Part shown: piece after piece, positions 1 through 7,180 of the stretch
Numbering within the stretch: position 1 is the first letter of the stretch
Layout of the letters: every line of letters starts with the position of its first letter
Source of the DNA: Betaproteobacteria bacterium HGW-Betaproteobacteria-12
GTDB lineage: Bacteria > Pseudomonadota > Gammaproteobacteria > Burkholderiales > Rhodocyclaceae
NCBI GenBank assembly: GCA_002842345.1
Contig: PHCU01000033.1
Span: forward strand, 1-33,384
Direction: 5' to 3'
Length of the DNA: 33,384 nucleotides
Translations under genes and position numbers: made by a program
The notes under the pieces: generated by a model
The model's input: the letters and a program-made list of their open reading frames with translations, nothing else
Told to the model about the DNA's origin: nothing
The model's database searches: none

Positions 1-22
1 TTTAAATGCGCGCCTCTCGAAT

Positions 23-97
23 GGGCGGTTAGCTCAGCGGTAGAGCACTGCCTTCACACGGCAGGGGTCACTGGTTCGATCCCAGTACCGCCCACCA
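23..97 (+). tRNA. tRNA-Val (anticodon CAC)
   Basis: The 75-nt cloverleaf has a 7-bp acceptor stem (GGGCGGT at 23-29 pairing with ACCGCCC at 87-93), discriminator A94 and an encoded CCA at 95-97. The anticodon stem CTGCC/GGCAG (48-52/60-64) encloses the loop TTCACAC, giving anticodon CAC at 55-57, which reads GUG valine codons. The D-arm (AGCTCAGCGGTAGAGC) and the TTCGA T-loop are canonical. A hairpin terminator follows directly. Confidence 0.97.
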
Positions 98-114
98 TTC
101 GACGGAAGAACGGA

Positions 115-147
115 AACCCGCTCAGCTCAAGGCTCAGCGGGTTTTTT
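115..147 (+). terminator. Rho-independent terminator of the tRNA
   Basis: AACCCGCT (115-122) and AGCGGGTT (136-143) form an 8-bp stem with a 13-nt loop. The stem runs into a T-run ending at 147. It lies 18 nt beyond the tRNA CCA. Confidence 0.85.
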
Positions 148-192
148 GTTGCGTGTCCGCTAGGCTTTGGCTACCCCAACTGGTCTTGGATT

Positions 193-238
193 TCACTTCC
201 GTGCCCATTTTGTGCCCATGCGGCGCCCATTTTGTGCC
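193..238 (-). repeat. Repeated GCCCATTTTGTGCC motif; possible integrase 3'-end vestige
   Basis: Two near-identical copies of GCCCATTTTGTGCC lie at about 203-216 and 225-238. Read on the minus strand, 219-193 encodes M-G-T-K-W-A-R-K followed by TGA. Short MGTKWA-type ends are typical of tyrosine integrases that insert at tRNA genes. An in-frame stop (TAG) lies just upstream, so no integrase gene remains. Placement about 100 bp from a tRNA 3' end fits an old integration site. This is inference from a very short match. Confidence 0.35.
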
Positions 239-303
239 TAGGTTTTCGGCGCGATTCTGTGAATGGTCGAAAAGTGATCACTGCATTCCGCGCCCACCAG
301 CTG

Positions 304-486
304 CTAGTTACTATCGTCGATGAATTCAAATAGGTCATGAACCGAGCATCGGAAAAGTTTACACAGACGATTGATCATATCCGGGGCTACGCGCGTTGCG
401 GTCCGCACTGCGTGCAGGATCGCCATCGGCATGCTGGCACACCCAGACATCACTAGCACCGCACCGGCAAACAGCAATGAACGCAT
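304..486 (-). CDS. Tiny lipoprotein-like protein with an HTH-like tail
   Basis: This 60-residue protein is not assigned to a family. The start is the ATG at 486, chosen because AGGGAG lies 7-8 nt upstream and the N-terminus then reads as a lipoprotein signal (MRSLLFAGAVLVMSGC, lipobox Cys16). From about residue 33 the sequence changes character: APDMINRLCKLFRCSVHDLF resembles the last helices of small Cro/C1-type HTH proteins. A secreted lipoprotein and a DNA-binding tail do not belong together, so the gene may be a chimera of two fragments. Alternatively, the tail resemblance is chance. It is probably transcribed with the similar-sized lipoprotein gene 62 nt upstream. Confidence 0.5.
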   Translation of the reverse strand: MRSLLFAGAVLVMSGCASMPMAILHAVRTATRVAPDMINRLCKLFRCSVHDLFEFIDDSN

Positions 487-548
487 TTTTATTCTCCCTG
501 AATACAGGGCGCGACCTTTAAGCCAATTGCCATACGAGGTAAACGGTG

Positions 549-674
549 TCAGCGGCCTCCGTGGTGACCGTGATGGCCGTGATGACCACCGCCCGGAATG
601 AATACCGGGAAGCAAGCGCTCACGGAGACGACGGTAATGGCGACGACGAGGGCGGTGAGTATCTTCTTCAGCAT
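549..674 (-). CDS. Small lipoprotein with a His-Gly repeat tail
   Basis: This 41-residue protein is of unknown function. The start ATG at 674 has GGAG (complement of 681-684) 6 nt upstream. Residues 1-21 form a lipoprotein signal peptide: KK charge, hydrophobic core, then SVSAC with the lipobox Cys. The short mature part is FPVFIPGGG followed by three HHG units (HHGHHGHHGGR). Histidine-rich tails can bind Ni, Zn or Cu, but no partner gene here supports a specific metal. Such mini-lipoproteins are frequent in betaproteobacteria. The gene precedes the 304-486 gene on the same strand. Confidence 0.6.
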   Translation of the reverse strand: MLKKILTALVVAITVVSVSACFPVFIPGGGHHGHHGHHGGR

Positions 675-857
675 GGCGAACTCCAATCTGGAAAGGTCCA
701 TACCTCTGATTAACGTCCGCGTGCTGGCGTAGACCGACGCCCAGATGTAAGTGGATGTTACATGCTGGCGGAGCCTGGCTTTCCGCCGTCGAGCGCCCCT
801 TGAGCGCAGCTCTGGTTCCGGCAAATTACCCGCGCTGATCAGTAGTTTTTGCTCCCG

Positions 858-1088
858 TTACAACACGCCGTAAACAGAACTGATCCGGTCCGTCGGCCAG
901 CGCTCGCAGGGTGCAGTGCTTGAATTCGCACCTCGACAATCATCTCCCGCGGCCAATGACCCGACGCATTCCCGGGCGTCGCGCAGTGCCTGGAATACCC
1001 CGTGGTGGTCGAAGCGCAAGTGATGCGGCGACGTCGAGGAATTGCTGTTCCATGGCTCGAAATAACTGACCAACTTCCCGATGGGCAT
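858..1088 (-). CDS. Hypothetical protein, possibly frameshifted
   Basis: This is a 76-residue reading frame of no recognised family. Support comes from a good ribosome-binding site (GGAG at 1094-1097, 5 nt before the ATG at 1088) and a protein-like N-terminal half: MPIGKLVSYFEPW, then HHLRFDHHGVFQALRDA. After about residue 49 the composition turns Ser/Cys/Arg-rich. Meanwhile a neighbouring frame reads EMIVEVRIQAL and ends at 839, so the original gene may have continued there after a one-base indel. Otherwise the 825-1295 interval shows no recognisable gene. Confidence 0.35.
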   Translation of the reverse strand: MPIGKLVSYFEPWNSNSSTSPHHLRFDHHGVFQALRDARECVGSLAAGDDCRGANSSTAPCERWPTDRISSVYGVL

Positions 1089-1295
1089 TTCTTCTCCGGT
1101 GATGCGCTGCAATAATCCCGAAAGCCTAGCCCGCGCAGCAATCGGCGGGAAGGATGAAAAGCTTCGAAGCAAATCAGCAAACAGGCATGATCCGGCCAGC
1201 GCATTCGGGAGGAACCGCCGTGCCGTATCGCCATCTGCCGTGCCGCAAGCCGCATCGAGCCCCGTTGCCCGGGGTGGTCGGCCGGGGGCTTCCGC

Positions 1296-2489
1296 ATGGC
1301 TGAGCCGCGCAAGGCGCAAATCGTGGCCATCGGCTCTGCGCAACTGGTGGCCTGGGCATCCTCCACCTACCTGCCGGCGGTGGTCGCCGTGCCGATGGCC
1401 GGCGAACTGGGGCTGGCCGTGTCCTGGGTCTTCGCCGCCTTCTCCGGCGCGCTGGGCTTGATGGCCGTGCTCGGCCCGGCGGTCGGGCGCGCCATCGACC
1501 GGCGCGGCGGGCGCCGGGTACTGTGCCTCGGCAGCCTGACCTTGTCCGCCGGCCTGCTGTGCCTGGCGGGGGCGACCGGCCCGCGCACGATGTTCGCCGG
1601 CTGGCTGCTCCTCGGCGTCGGCATGGCCGGCGCCCTCTACGATGCGGCATTCGCCGCGCTGGTCCGCGAGCATGGCCTGGGGGCGCGCGGCGCGATCACC
1701 GGCATCACGCTGCTCGGCGGTTTTGCCAGCACCGTCGGCTGGCCGTTGAGCAGCCTGCTGGTGGAACTGTGGAACTGGCGCGTCGCCTGCCTGTTCTGGG
1801 CGCTGGCCAATTTGGCGCTGGCGCTGCCGCTCAATTTCCGTTTCGCCACGGCCTTCCTGCCCGTCTCCGGCGAGGCGGCACCGGCGGTGGTCAGCCAGGA
1901 TGCGCCGCTAGCGGCGGTCGCCAGTCGCCGCGATTTCGCGCTGCTGGTGATTTTCGGCGCCGCCACCGCCTTCGTGACGTCGGCGATGGCGGCGCATCTG
2001 CCGCTGCTGCTGCTCTCGGCTGGCGTCGGCACCGCCGTGGCCGTCGCTGCCGCCGCCCTGGTCGGGCCGGCGCAGGTGGTCGCGCGGATCGGCGAATTCA
2101 TCGTCGACCGGCGCTGGCAGCCGAGCCCGTTGCGCGGCGCCCGGCTGGCGACCGCGCTGCATCCGGCCGGCGGCCTGCTGCTGCTCGGCTTCGGCGGTGC
2201 GCCGGCGGCCGCCTGCCTGTTCGCCGTGCTGCATGGCGCCGGCAATGGCTTGATCACCATCGCCCGCGGCACGCTGCCGCTGCACCTGTTCGGCAGCGTC
2301 GGCTACGGCCTTCGCCAGGGACGGCTGGCCATCGCCCAGCGCCTAACCCAGGCGCTGGCCCCGTTCCTCTTCGCGCTGGTCGTGGCATCCGGCGGCGCGA
2401 CGGCCGGGCTGGCGCTGACCATCGCCCTGTCGGCCGTCGCCCTGGCCGCGCTGCTGGCCCTCCGCGAGCGCAGCGGCCGGCGCGTATGA
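1296..2489 (+). CDS. MFS transporter
   Basis: This is a 397-residue major facilitator superfamily permease with about 12 hydrophobic segments and little else, so it sits in the inner membrane. The MFS motif A between helices 2 and 3 is visible as GRAIDRRGGRRV (residues 64-75). The first helix (IVAIGSAQLVAWASSTYLPA) resembles the SAQ/TYYLPA opening of proton-coupled MFS exporters or anion permeases. The substrate cannot be read from the sequence. A purine-rich stretch (CCGGGGGC) precedes the ATG. No co-directional partner gene follows. The 2490-2800 interval holds no gene I recognise. Confidence 0.85.
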   Translation: MAEPRKAQIVAIGSAQLVAWASSTYLPAVVAVPMAGELGLAVSWVFAAFSGALGLMAVLGPAVGRAIDRRGGRRVLCLGSLTLSAGLLCLAGATGPRTMFAGWLLLGVGMAGALYDAAFAALVREHGLGARGAITGITLLGGFASTVGWPLSSLLVELWNWRVACLFWALANLALALPLNFRFATAFLPVSGEAAPAVVSQDAPLAAVASRRDFALLVIFGAATAFVTSAMAAHLPLLLLSAGVGTAVAVAAAALVGPAQVVARIGEFIVDRRWQPSPLRGARLATALHPAGGLLLLGFGGAPAAACLFAVLHGAGNGLITIARGTLPLHLFGSVGYGLRQGRLAIAQRLTQALAPFLFALVVASGGATAGLALTIALSAVALAALLALRERSGRRV

Positions 2490-2693
2490 GCATCTTCGGG
2501 TCAGAAACGTCGCGGTGCCAGGTGTCGCCGGCGGTGACGCGCGAGTTCTTGCTGATGCGCCAGGCCGGCACTGCCGGGGCGAACGCCTTGGCGTCACCGG
2601 CGTGGCCAGCAGGTGGCGGTGAGTGGAGGCACGCGCGGCATGGGCCGGGTTGCCGGGTGGGGGCGGAAACGGCTGATCGCCAAGCCGGCACGT

Positions 2694-2716
2694 TTATCCC
2701 CATTTCCTGTGGATAA
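2694..2716. promoter_or_regulatory. Pair of convergent DnaA-box-like 9-mers
   Basis: TTATCCCCA (2694-2702, one mismatch from the TTATCCACA box) faces TGTGGATAA (2708-2716, a perfect box on the minus strand) across 5 nt. No AT-rich unwinding element, box cluster or dnaA/gidA gene is nearby, so this is not an origin. It may be a DnaA titration site or chance. Confidence 0.35.
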
Positions 2717-2800
2717 GCTTGGGAGTAGTCACTGGGTACTGGCGCTAACGCCTTGGCGCAGCAGCGCTTTGCAGGCGCAGCCCATTAATCGGGCAGCCGC

Positions 2801-3097
2801 TCAGGGACAGTAGATTTTCTGCAGCATGGCGATGATTTGCTGCAGGCGCTGGTCGGCAATCGAGTAATAGACGAAGTTCGCTTCCTTGCGCGACTTGAGC
2901 AGGTGCTGGTTGTGCAGCTGGTTCAGGTGCTGTGAGATGTTGGGTTGGGAGGAGCCCAGCGCCTGACAGATGTCGCCGACCGAATGCTCGCTGTCGCCGA
3001 GCAGGCAGAGGATGGCCAGGCGCAGGGGATGGGCGATCGCCTTGCAGCGGTCGGCCGTCAGTTCGAGATCCTGCTCGCTCCAGCCGTGGCGTTTCAT
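2801..3097 (-). CDS. ArsR-family regulator, SqrR/BigR/YgaV-type sulfide sensor
   Basis: This is a 98-residue winged-helix repressor with the ArsR recognition helix in SSQPNISQHLNQLHNQHLL (about residues 49-67). The metal-site motif ELCVCDL of arsenic sensors is absent. Instead Cys31 (ILCLLGD) and Cys97 (IYCP at the C-terminus) stand 66 residues apart. This is the same spacing as the reactive pair in SqrR (C41/C107) and BigR (C42/C108), and the IYCP end resembles E. coli YgaV. Those proteins form a disulfide or polysulfide bridge in response to persulfide and release DNA. Cys18 and Cys44 are extra. No sulfide-oxidation gene is adjacent, so targets are unknown. The gene starts 2 nt after a decayed sulfate-binding-protein end. 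Confidence 0.85.
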   Translation of the reverse strand: MKRHGWSEQDLELTADRCKAIAHPLRLAILCLLGDSEHSVGDICQALGSSQPNISQHLNQLHNQHLLKSRKEANFVYYSIADQRLQQIIAMLQKIYCP

Positions 3098-3099
3098 CG

Positions 3100-3171
3100 C
3101 TATTTTTTCAGGTCGATCTGGTCGAAAGTGCCGCCGTTCGCAACATGCGTCTTCTGCGCCTGCTTGCCGAA
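3100..3171 (-). pseudogene. C-terminal remnant of a sulfate-binding protein
   Basis: On the minus strand, 3171-3100 reads FGKQAQKTHVANGGTF, then DQIDLKK and TAG. The intact sulfate-binding protein at 4156-5163 ends [20 protein letters not shown], then IFLSSGKR, so the alignment runs essentially to the stop. Upstream the frame hits a stop after about 13 further unrelated codons, so only about 23 codons survive. The surviving end differs from the intact copy at many positions, so it is not a recent duplicate. Its stop codon lies 2 nt before the ArsR start, suggesting a former gene order sbp-arsR or a rearrangement boundary. Confidence 0.7.
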
Positions 3172-3477
3172 TGTGCGCATCGCGGCGAATCCAGGAAGGA
3201 ATGGGATGCGTGCAGTCTACGCAGGCCGAAGCGAAGCAAAAAGAACGAATTCGTCGATGCTTATCAGCTTTTCGTCTATGGGTTTGCCGCGCGGCGCAGC
3301 CGATCGAACAGGTGCAAGCGTTCGGGGCCGTTTTGCTGTCCGATGGTCGAATAACCTGGGATGAAATCGCTGCATGCCGTGTTCATGTCGAGCCAGGGCG
3401 GGCGGCAGGCGTCGATGCAATCTTTGATGCGGCGCCTGTCTAAGACATATCTACGGACCTCCGATGAGGTGCTCGCT

Positions 3478-3900
3478 ATGGCTTCCCTGGCTCCCTATCT
3501 CCTTTTCGCCCTGGTCTCGCTTGGCCTGTCGGCCTGCGGGACGACAAGCAGAACGCCGGCCACGAGCGAAGTGCCGCCCTCCGGGAGTGGTGACTTTGCC
3601 GTCCGGCCGCAACTCAATCTGCAGCTGGCCAGCGGCAACTACAACTGTGCGCAGGGGGTCCGGCTCAAGGTCGAGCGCGAGGTTCACGAACAGGTCAATC
3701 ACCGCATCCGGCTTGCCTGGAAAGGCTCCACTTACAGTCTTGACCGCGATCCCTCCATCTCCGGCTTACCCCGCTTCGAGAACGCGGCGGGGGGCCTGGT
3801 ATGGATTGATCTGCCGTGGAAGGGGCTGCTGCTCGATGCCAAAACCAACAAGCCGCTGGCCAACGAATGCCAGCCGGCCGGCGTGGTGGCCGGCAGCTAG
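3478..3900 (+). CDS. MliC-like lipoprotein, putative lysozyme inhibitor
   Basis: This 140-residue protein has a lipoprotein signal (MASLAPYLLFALVSLGLSAC, lipobox Cys20). A Ser/Pro linker follows, then a small beta-domain from about residue 60 with two cysteines (NYNCAQG and ANECQP) that could form a disulfide. The core GLPRFENAAGGLVWIDLPW followed by KGLLLD resembles the RYES..GGLVW..KG..A.L stretch of MliC/PliC c-type-lysozyme inhibitors. Those proteins sit in the periplasm or outer membrane. The start at 3478 is preferred over upstream ATGs because it gives a clean signal peptide and has GAGGTG just upstream. Family assignment is by pattern only. The upstream interval 3172-3477 shows no other gene. 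Confidence 0.6.
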   Translation: MASLAPYLLFALVSLGLSACGTTSRTPATSEVPPSGSGDFAVRPQLNLQLASGNYNCAQGVRLKVEREVHEQVNHRIRLAWKGSTYSLDRDPSISGLPRFENAAGGLVWIDLPWKGLLLDAKTNKPLANECQPAGVVAGS

Positions 3901-4067
3901 GGGAAGGGCCTCGGGCTGGCGGCAGGGGTCTTGTCGGCCGCCTGGATGGCGGCGCGGCCAACGAATTCTTTGGCATATGCAGAGAACCGGAAGGGAGGCG
4001 GGGGCGGCGTCTTCGCTGTTCGCCTCGGCCATCCTGTTGGCTGCACGACGAGATTCGGGCAAGTCGG

Positions 4068-4092
4068 TCGCCATATAAGTAAATAACAAATG
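4068..4092 (+). promoter_or_regulatory. AT-rich upstream element of the sulfate-binding gene
   Basis: The 3901-4155 interval has no recognisable gene. It contains one AT-rich patch (CCATATAAGTAAATAACAAA) about 65-90 nt before the sulfate-binding protein start. This is a plausible promoter and LysR-type (CysB) contact region, comparable to the AT-rich patch before cysB at 5221-5266. No defined consensus was matched. Confidence 0.3.
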
Positions 4093-4155
4093 CATCGTTC
4101 GGCGCCGTATTCGCACTTCCTAAACTGGCTTCCACTTTCACTCGATGGAGCCACC

Positions 4156-5163
4156 ATGAAACGTCAATCCCTGCTCACCGGTCTGCTGGCCGCCTCCCTG
4201 CTTGCCGGCCAGGCCTTCGCCGTAGATGTCACGCTGCTCAACGTCTCCTACGATCCGACGCGGGAGCTGTACCAGGATTACAACCGGGCCTTCGCCAAGT
4301 ACTGGAAGGCGAAGACCGGCGACAACGTCAAGATCAACCAGTCGCACGGCGGTTCCGGCAAGCAGGCGCGCGGTGTGATCGACGGCCTGGACGGCGATGT
4401 GGCGACGCTGGCGCTGGCCTACGACATCGACGCCATCAGCGACCGCGGGCTGATTCCGGCCGACTGGCAGAAACGCCTGCCGCACAACGCCTCGCCCTAT
4501 ACCTCGACCATCGTCTTCCTGGTGCGCAAGGGCAATCCGAAGGCCATCAAGGACTGGAACGACCTGGTCAAGCCGGGCACCGAGATCATCACGCCGAACC
4601 CGAAGACCTCCGGCGGCGCCCGCTGGAACTACCTTGCGGCCTGGGCCTATGCCCTGGAACAGCCGGGCGGCAATGAAGAGAAGGCCAAAGCCTTCGTCGG
4701 CCAGCTGTTCCGGAACGTCAAGGTGCTCGATTCCGGCGCCCGCGGTTCGACGACCACCTTCGTCGAACGCGGCATCGGCGACGTGCTGCTGGCCTGGGAG
4801 AACGAGGCCTATCTGTCGCTGCAGGAGCTCGGCGACAAGTTCGAGATCGTCGTGCCGTCGCTGTCGATCCTGGCCGAACCGCCGGTCACGGTGATCGACA
4901 AGACGGTCGACAAGCGCAGCACGCGCCAGGTGGCGCAGGCCTACCTTGACTACCTGTATTCGCCGGAAGGCCAGGAAATCGCCGCCAAGCATTTCTACCG
5001 CCCGCAGGACGCGAAGATCGCCGCCAAGTACAACAAGCAGTTCGTCAAGACCCGGCTGGTGACCATCGACAAGTCCTTCGGCGGCTGGCGCAACGCGCAG
5101 AAGGTGCATTTCGCCGATGGCGGCGTGTTCGACCAGATTTTCCTGTCCTCCGGCAAACGCTGA
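4156..5163 (+). CDS. sbp: Periplasmic sulfate-binding protein
   Basis: This is a 335-residue substrate-binding protein of the sulfate/thiosulfate ABC importer. A Sec signal peptide spans residues 1-22 (cleavage after GQAFA). The family signature [17 protein letters not shown] follows immediately. Further Sbp/CysP hallmarks are [46 protein letters not shown] and [10 protein letters not shown]. The ATG at 4156 follows GGAG by a short spacer. The CysT, CysW and CysA components that usually accompany it are absent here: the next gene is cysB, after a terminator. It must therefore partner with a transporter encoded elsewhere. It could be named cysP instead. The C-terminal end is echoed by the remnant at 3100-3171. 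Confidence 0.93.
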   Translation: MKRQSLLTGLLAASLLAGQAFAVDVTLLNVSYDPTRELYQDYNRAFAKYWKAKTGDNVKINQSHGGSGKQARGVIDGLDGDVATLALAYDIDAISDRGLIPADWQKRLPHNASPYTSTIVFLVRKGNPKAIKDWNDLVKPGTEIITPNPKTSGGARWNYLAAWAYALEQPGGNEEKAKAFVGQLFRNVKVLDSGARGSTTTFVERGIGDVLLAWENEAYLSLQELGDKFEIVVPSLSILAEPPVTVIDKTVDKRSTRQVAQAYLDYLYSPEGQEIAAKHFYRPQDAKIAAKYNKQFVKTRLVTIDKSFGGWRNAQKVHFADGGVFDQIFLSSGKR

Positions 5164-5184
5164 GTCGTTCGCCGGATACCAGGA

Positions 5185-5214
5185 GAGCGGGGCGCGGTCG
5201 GCCCCGCTCTTTCT
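5185..5214 (+). terminator. Rho-independent terminator after the sulfate-binding gene
   Basis: GAGCGGGGC (5185-5193) pairs with GCCCCGCTC (5201-5209), a 9-bp stem with a 7-nt loop, followed by TTTCT. It separates the binding-protein gene from cysB. Confidence 0.85.
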
Positions 5215-5220
5215 ATATGC

Positions 5221-5266
5221 TAAATATTGATTAGCTTTTAGATATTCATTATTTCTTCTTATAAGC
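5221..5266 (+). promoter_or_regulatory. AT-rich promoter region of cysB
   Basis: This is a markedly AT-rich block in a high-GC context. Candidate sigma-70 elements are TTGATT (5227-5232) with TATTTC (5250-5255) at 17-nt spacing, or TATAAG (5260-5265) as the -10. CysB proteins bind loosely conserved AT-rich DNA and often repress their own gene, so autoregulation here is plausible but not shown. Confidence 0.45.
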
Positions 5267-5335
5267 CGCGGGTCCTAGACTCTGCGTGCCGGTCCAGCCG
5301 CAGGCTACCCAGGCACGCTCACCAGGAGAGGGGAA

Positions 5336-6271
5336 ATGAATTTCCAGCAATTGCGCATCGTCCGCGAAACCGTCCGCCAGGATTTCAACCTGACGGAAGT
5401 GGCCAACGCGCTGTACACCTCGCAACCGGGGGTCAGCAAGCACATCAAGGATCTCGAGGACGAACTCGGCATCGAGATTTTCGTTCGTCGCGGCAAGCGT
5501 CTGCTCGGCCTGACCGAGCCGGGCAAGGAGCTGGTCGAGGTGGTCGGGCGCATCCTGCTCGACAGCCACAACCTGCGCCGCATCGCCGACCAGTTCGCCA
5601 GCCGCGAGACCGGGCATTTCGTCATCGCAACGACGCACACCCAGGCGCGCTACGCCTTGCCGAAAATCATCAAGTGGTTCAAGGCCGACTATCCGAAGGT
5701 GCACCTGACCCTGCTGCAGGGCAGTCCGCGCGAAATCGCCGAACTGGTGAACACCGGCCAGGCTGACGTCGGCATCGCCACCGAGGCGCTGAACAAGGTG
5801 CCGGAACTGGCCTCCTTCCCGTTCTATTCCTGGCATCACGCGATCATCGTGCCGCACGGCCACCCGCTGACGACGCTGCCGCAGATCACGTTGGAAACCC
5901 TGGCCGAGTTCCCGATCATCACCTACCACGAGGGCTTCACCGGCCGGGCGCATGTGGACAAGGCCTTCGCCGACGCAGGCATCGTGCCGGACATCGTGCT
6001 TTCGGCGATCGACGCCGACGTGATCAAGACCTACGTCAGCCTCGGCCTGGGCGTCGGCATCGTCGCCTCGGTCGCCTACGACCCCGAGCAGGACCGCAAT
6101 CTGACGCTGCTCCCGGTGCCCGAGCTGTTCCCAAGCAATACCACGCGCCTCGCCGTGCGCCGCGGCACCTACCTGCGTAGCTATGTGCATGCCTTCATCG
6201 AGAAGGTCTGCCCGGATGTCGGTGAAGAGACGATCAAGAGTGCGCTGAAGTTGCCGAACGGCGGCGACTGA
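5336..6271 (+). CDS. cysB: CysB-family LysR-type regulator of sulfur assimilation
   Basis: This is a 311-residue LysR-type regulator. The N-terminal winged helix is the CysB/Cbl version: MNFQQLRIVRETVRQDFNLT, then ANALYTSQPGVSKHIKDLED with ELGIEIFVRRGKRL. The effector-binding domain carries the CysB-typical TTHTQARYALP segment (about residue 100), which in CysB lines the O-acetylserine/sulfate site, and SAIDADVIKTYVSLGLGVGI. In known systems CysB activates sulfate uptake and reduction genes when sulfur is limiting. Its place behind a sulfate-binding gene fits that role. Cbl or SsuR paralogues are alternatives. The gene ends at a terminator shared with the convergent EAL gene. Confidence 0.92.
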   Translation: MNFQQLRIVRETVRQDFNLTEVANALYTSQPGVSKHIKDLEDELGIEIFVRRGKRLLGLTEPGKELVEVVGRILLDSHNLRRIADQFASRETGHFVIATTHTQARYALPKIIKWFKADYPKVHLTLLQGSPREIAELVNTGQADVGIATEALNKVPELASFPFYSWHHAIIVPHGHPLTTLPQITLETLAEFPIITYHEGFTGRAHVDKAFADAGIVPDIVLSAIDADVIKTYVSLGLGVGIVASVAYDPEQDRNLTLLPVPELFPSNTTRLAVRRGTYLRSYVHAFIEKVCPDVGEETIKSALKLPNGGD

Positions 6272-6302
6272 GTCCGGTAGTCCGGCGATGGGCAGGCAGA
6301 TA

Positions 6303-6329
6303 AACGGGGGAGATTTTTCCCCGTTTTTT
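6303..6329 (+). terminator. Terminator after cysB
   Basis: AACGGGG (6303-6309) pairs with CCCCGTT (6319-6325), followed by a T-run to 6329. The loop contains a T-run on the plus strand and the stem begins with AA, so it may also act weakly for the convergent gene ending at 6332. Confidence 0.85.
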
Positions 6330-6331
6330 CT

Positions 6332-7180
6332 TCAGGCAGCGCTGCGCACCTGCTCCCAGGGGGCTCTGGCGCTAGGCGTATCGCCGGCGTGGTACAGGTG
6401 TTTCAGCGGTGCGTGGGCCAGCAGCAGGTCGATCTCGCTGGCCACGCTGGCCTTGCGCAGGGTGGCAGTTTCCTTGTCTTCGAGCATGACCCGGGCCGGC
6501 AACTGGTGCAGCTGGGCAATGATGCGTTTCAGCGTCCGGGAGGCGGCGAGCAGCTGGCTGTCCAGCTTGACGATGTCGGGCTGCAGTTCGCGCAGCAGGC
6601 CGAAATCGAGCGTGCTGCGGCCGAAGTTGCCGATGGCGATGCCGTAGCCGCGGGCACGGTAGCTGCTGACGGCGCGGATCAGGTGCTGACTGTCCTCGAT
6701 GCCGTCGCTGTCAATCTCCAGCGTGACCTGTTCGGGGAACAGGCCGCATGGACGCAGGATTTCCTCGAAGGCCAGCCCGTGGTCGGCCGGCACGCTGAGC
6801 ACGTGGCGGGCATGCACCTTGAGCAACAGGTTGCCGCGCCGCGGGGCGGTCAGGTAGTTCAGCGCATGCAGCGTGCGCACCAGGCGGTCGAGGTAAATGA
6901 ATTCACGGTCGTCCGAGGGCAGCACGAACACGGCCTCCGGCAGCAGCGGCACCCGATTCGACAGGCCAAAGGCCTGAAAGCTCGCCGCATGGCCGTGCAG
7001 CTTGCCAGTCGCCGTCTCGACCACCGGCAGGAACTGCGATTCGATGCGGATGTTGGCGTAATGCAGGAAGACGCGCCCATCGCTGGCGACGAAGGGCTGA
7101 TCGAGGCCGGAGCGGGCGTAGGGCGCCGGCAGGATGCCGTTCGGCGCGTTCAGGGTGCGGACCAGATCGGTGAGAGGCAT
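6332..7180 (-). CDS. Degenerate EAL-domain protein, probably no phosphodiesterase activity
   Basis: This 282-residue protein is built on the EAL (cyclic-di-GMP phosphodiesterase) fold with no sensor or membrane domain. Most metal and catalytic positions are changed. The signature GYEAL reads GHAAS (residues 63-67), so the first metal-binding Glu is lost. The conserved Asn of LSVN is His123, and the paired aspartates DDFG are GNFG (184-187). Kept are Glu155 (TLEID), Lys205 (VKLD) and the LEDKE pair (Glu234/Glu237). Enzymes need the missing residues, so this is likely a c-di-GMP-binding or protein-interaction EAL. The start has AGGAGA before the ATG. The upstream interval 7181-7380 holds no gene I recognise. 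Confidence 0.85.
   Translation of the reverse strand: MPLTDLVRTLNAPNGILPAPYARSGLDQPFVASDGRVFLHYANIRIESQFLPVVETATGKLHGHAASFQAFGLSNRVPLLPEAVFVLPSDDREFIYLDRLVRTLHALNYLTAPRRGNLLLKVHARHVLSVPADHGLAFEEILRPCGLFPEQVTLEIDSDGIEDSQHLIRAVSSYRARGYGIAIGNFGRSTLDFGLLRELQPDIVKLDSQLLAASRTLKRIIAQLHQLPARVMLEDKETATLRKASVASEIDLLLAHAPLKHLYHAGDTPSARAPWEQVRSAA

Noticed and set aside
2490-2800. Open frames in the gap between the MFS gene and the ArsR gene
   Set aside because: No ribosome-binding site, no motif and biased composition; I see no gene there.
6603-6700. EAL protein as an active c-di-GMP phosphodiesterase
   Set aside because: The EAL Glu, the DD pair and the conserved Asn are all replaced, so activity is unlikely.
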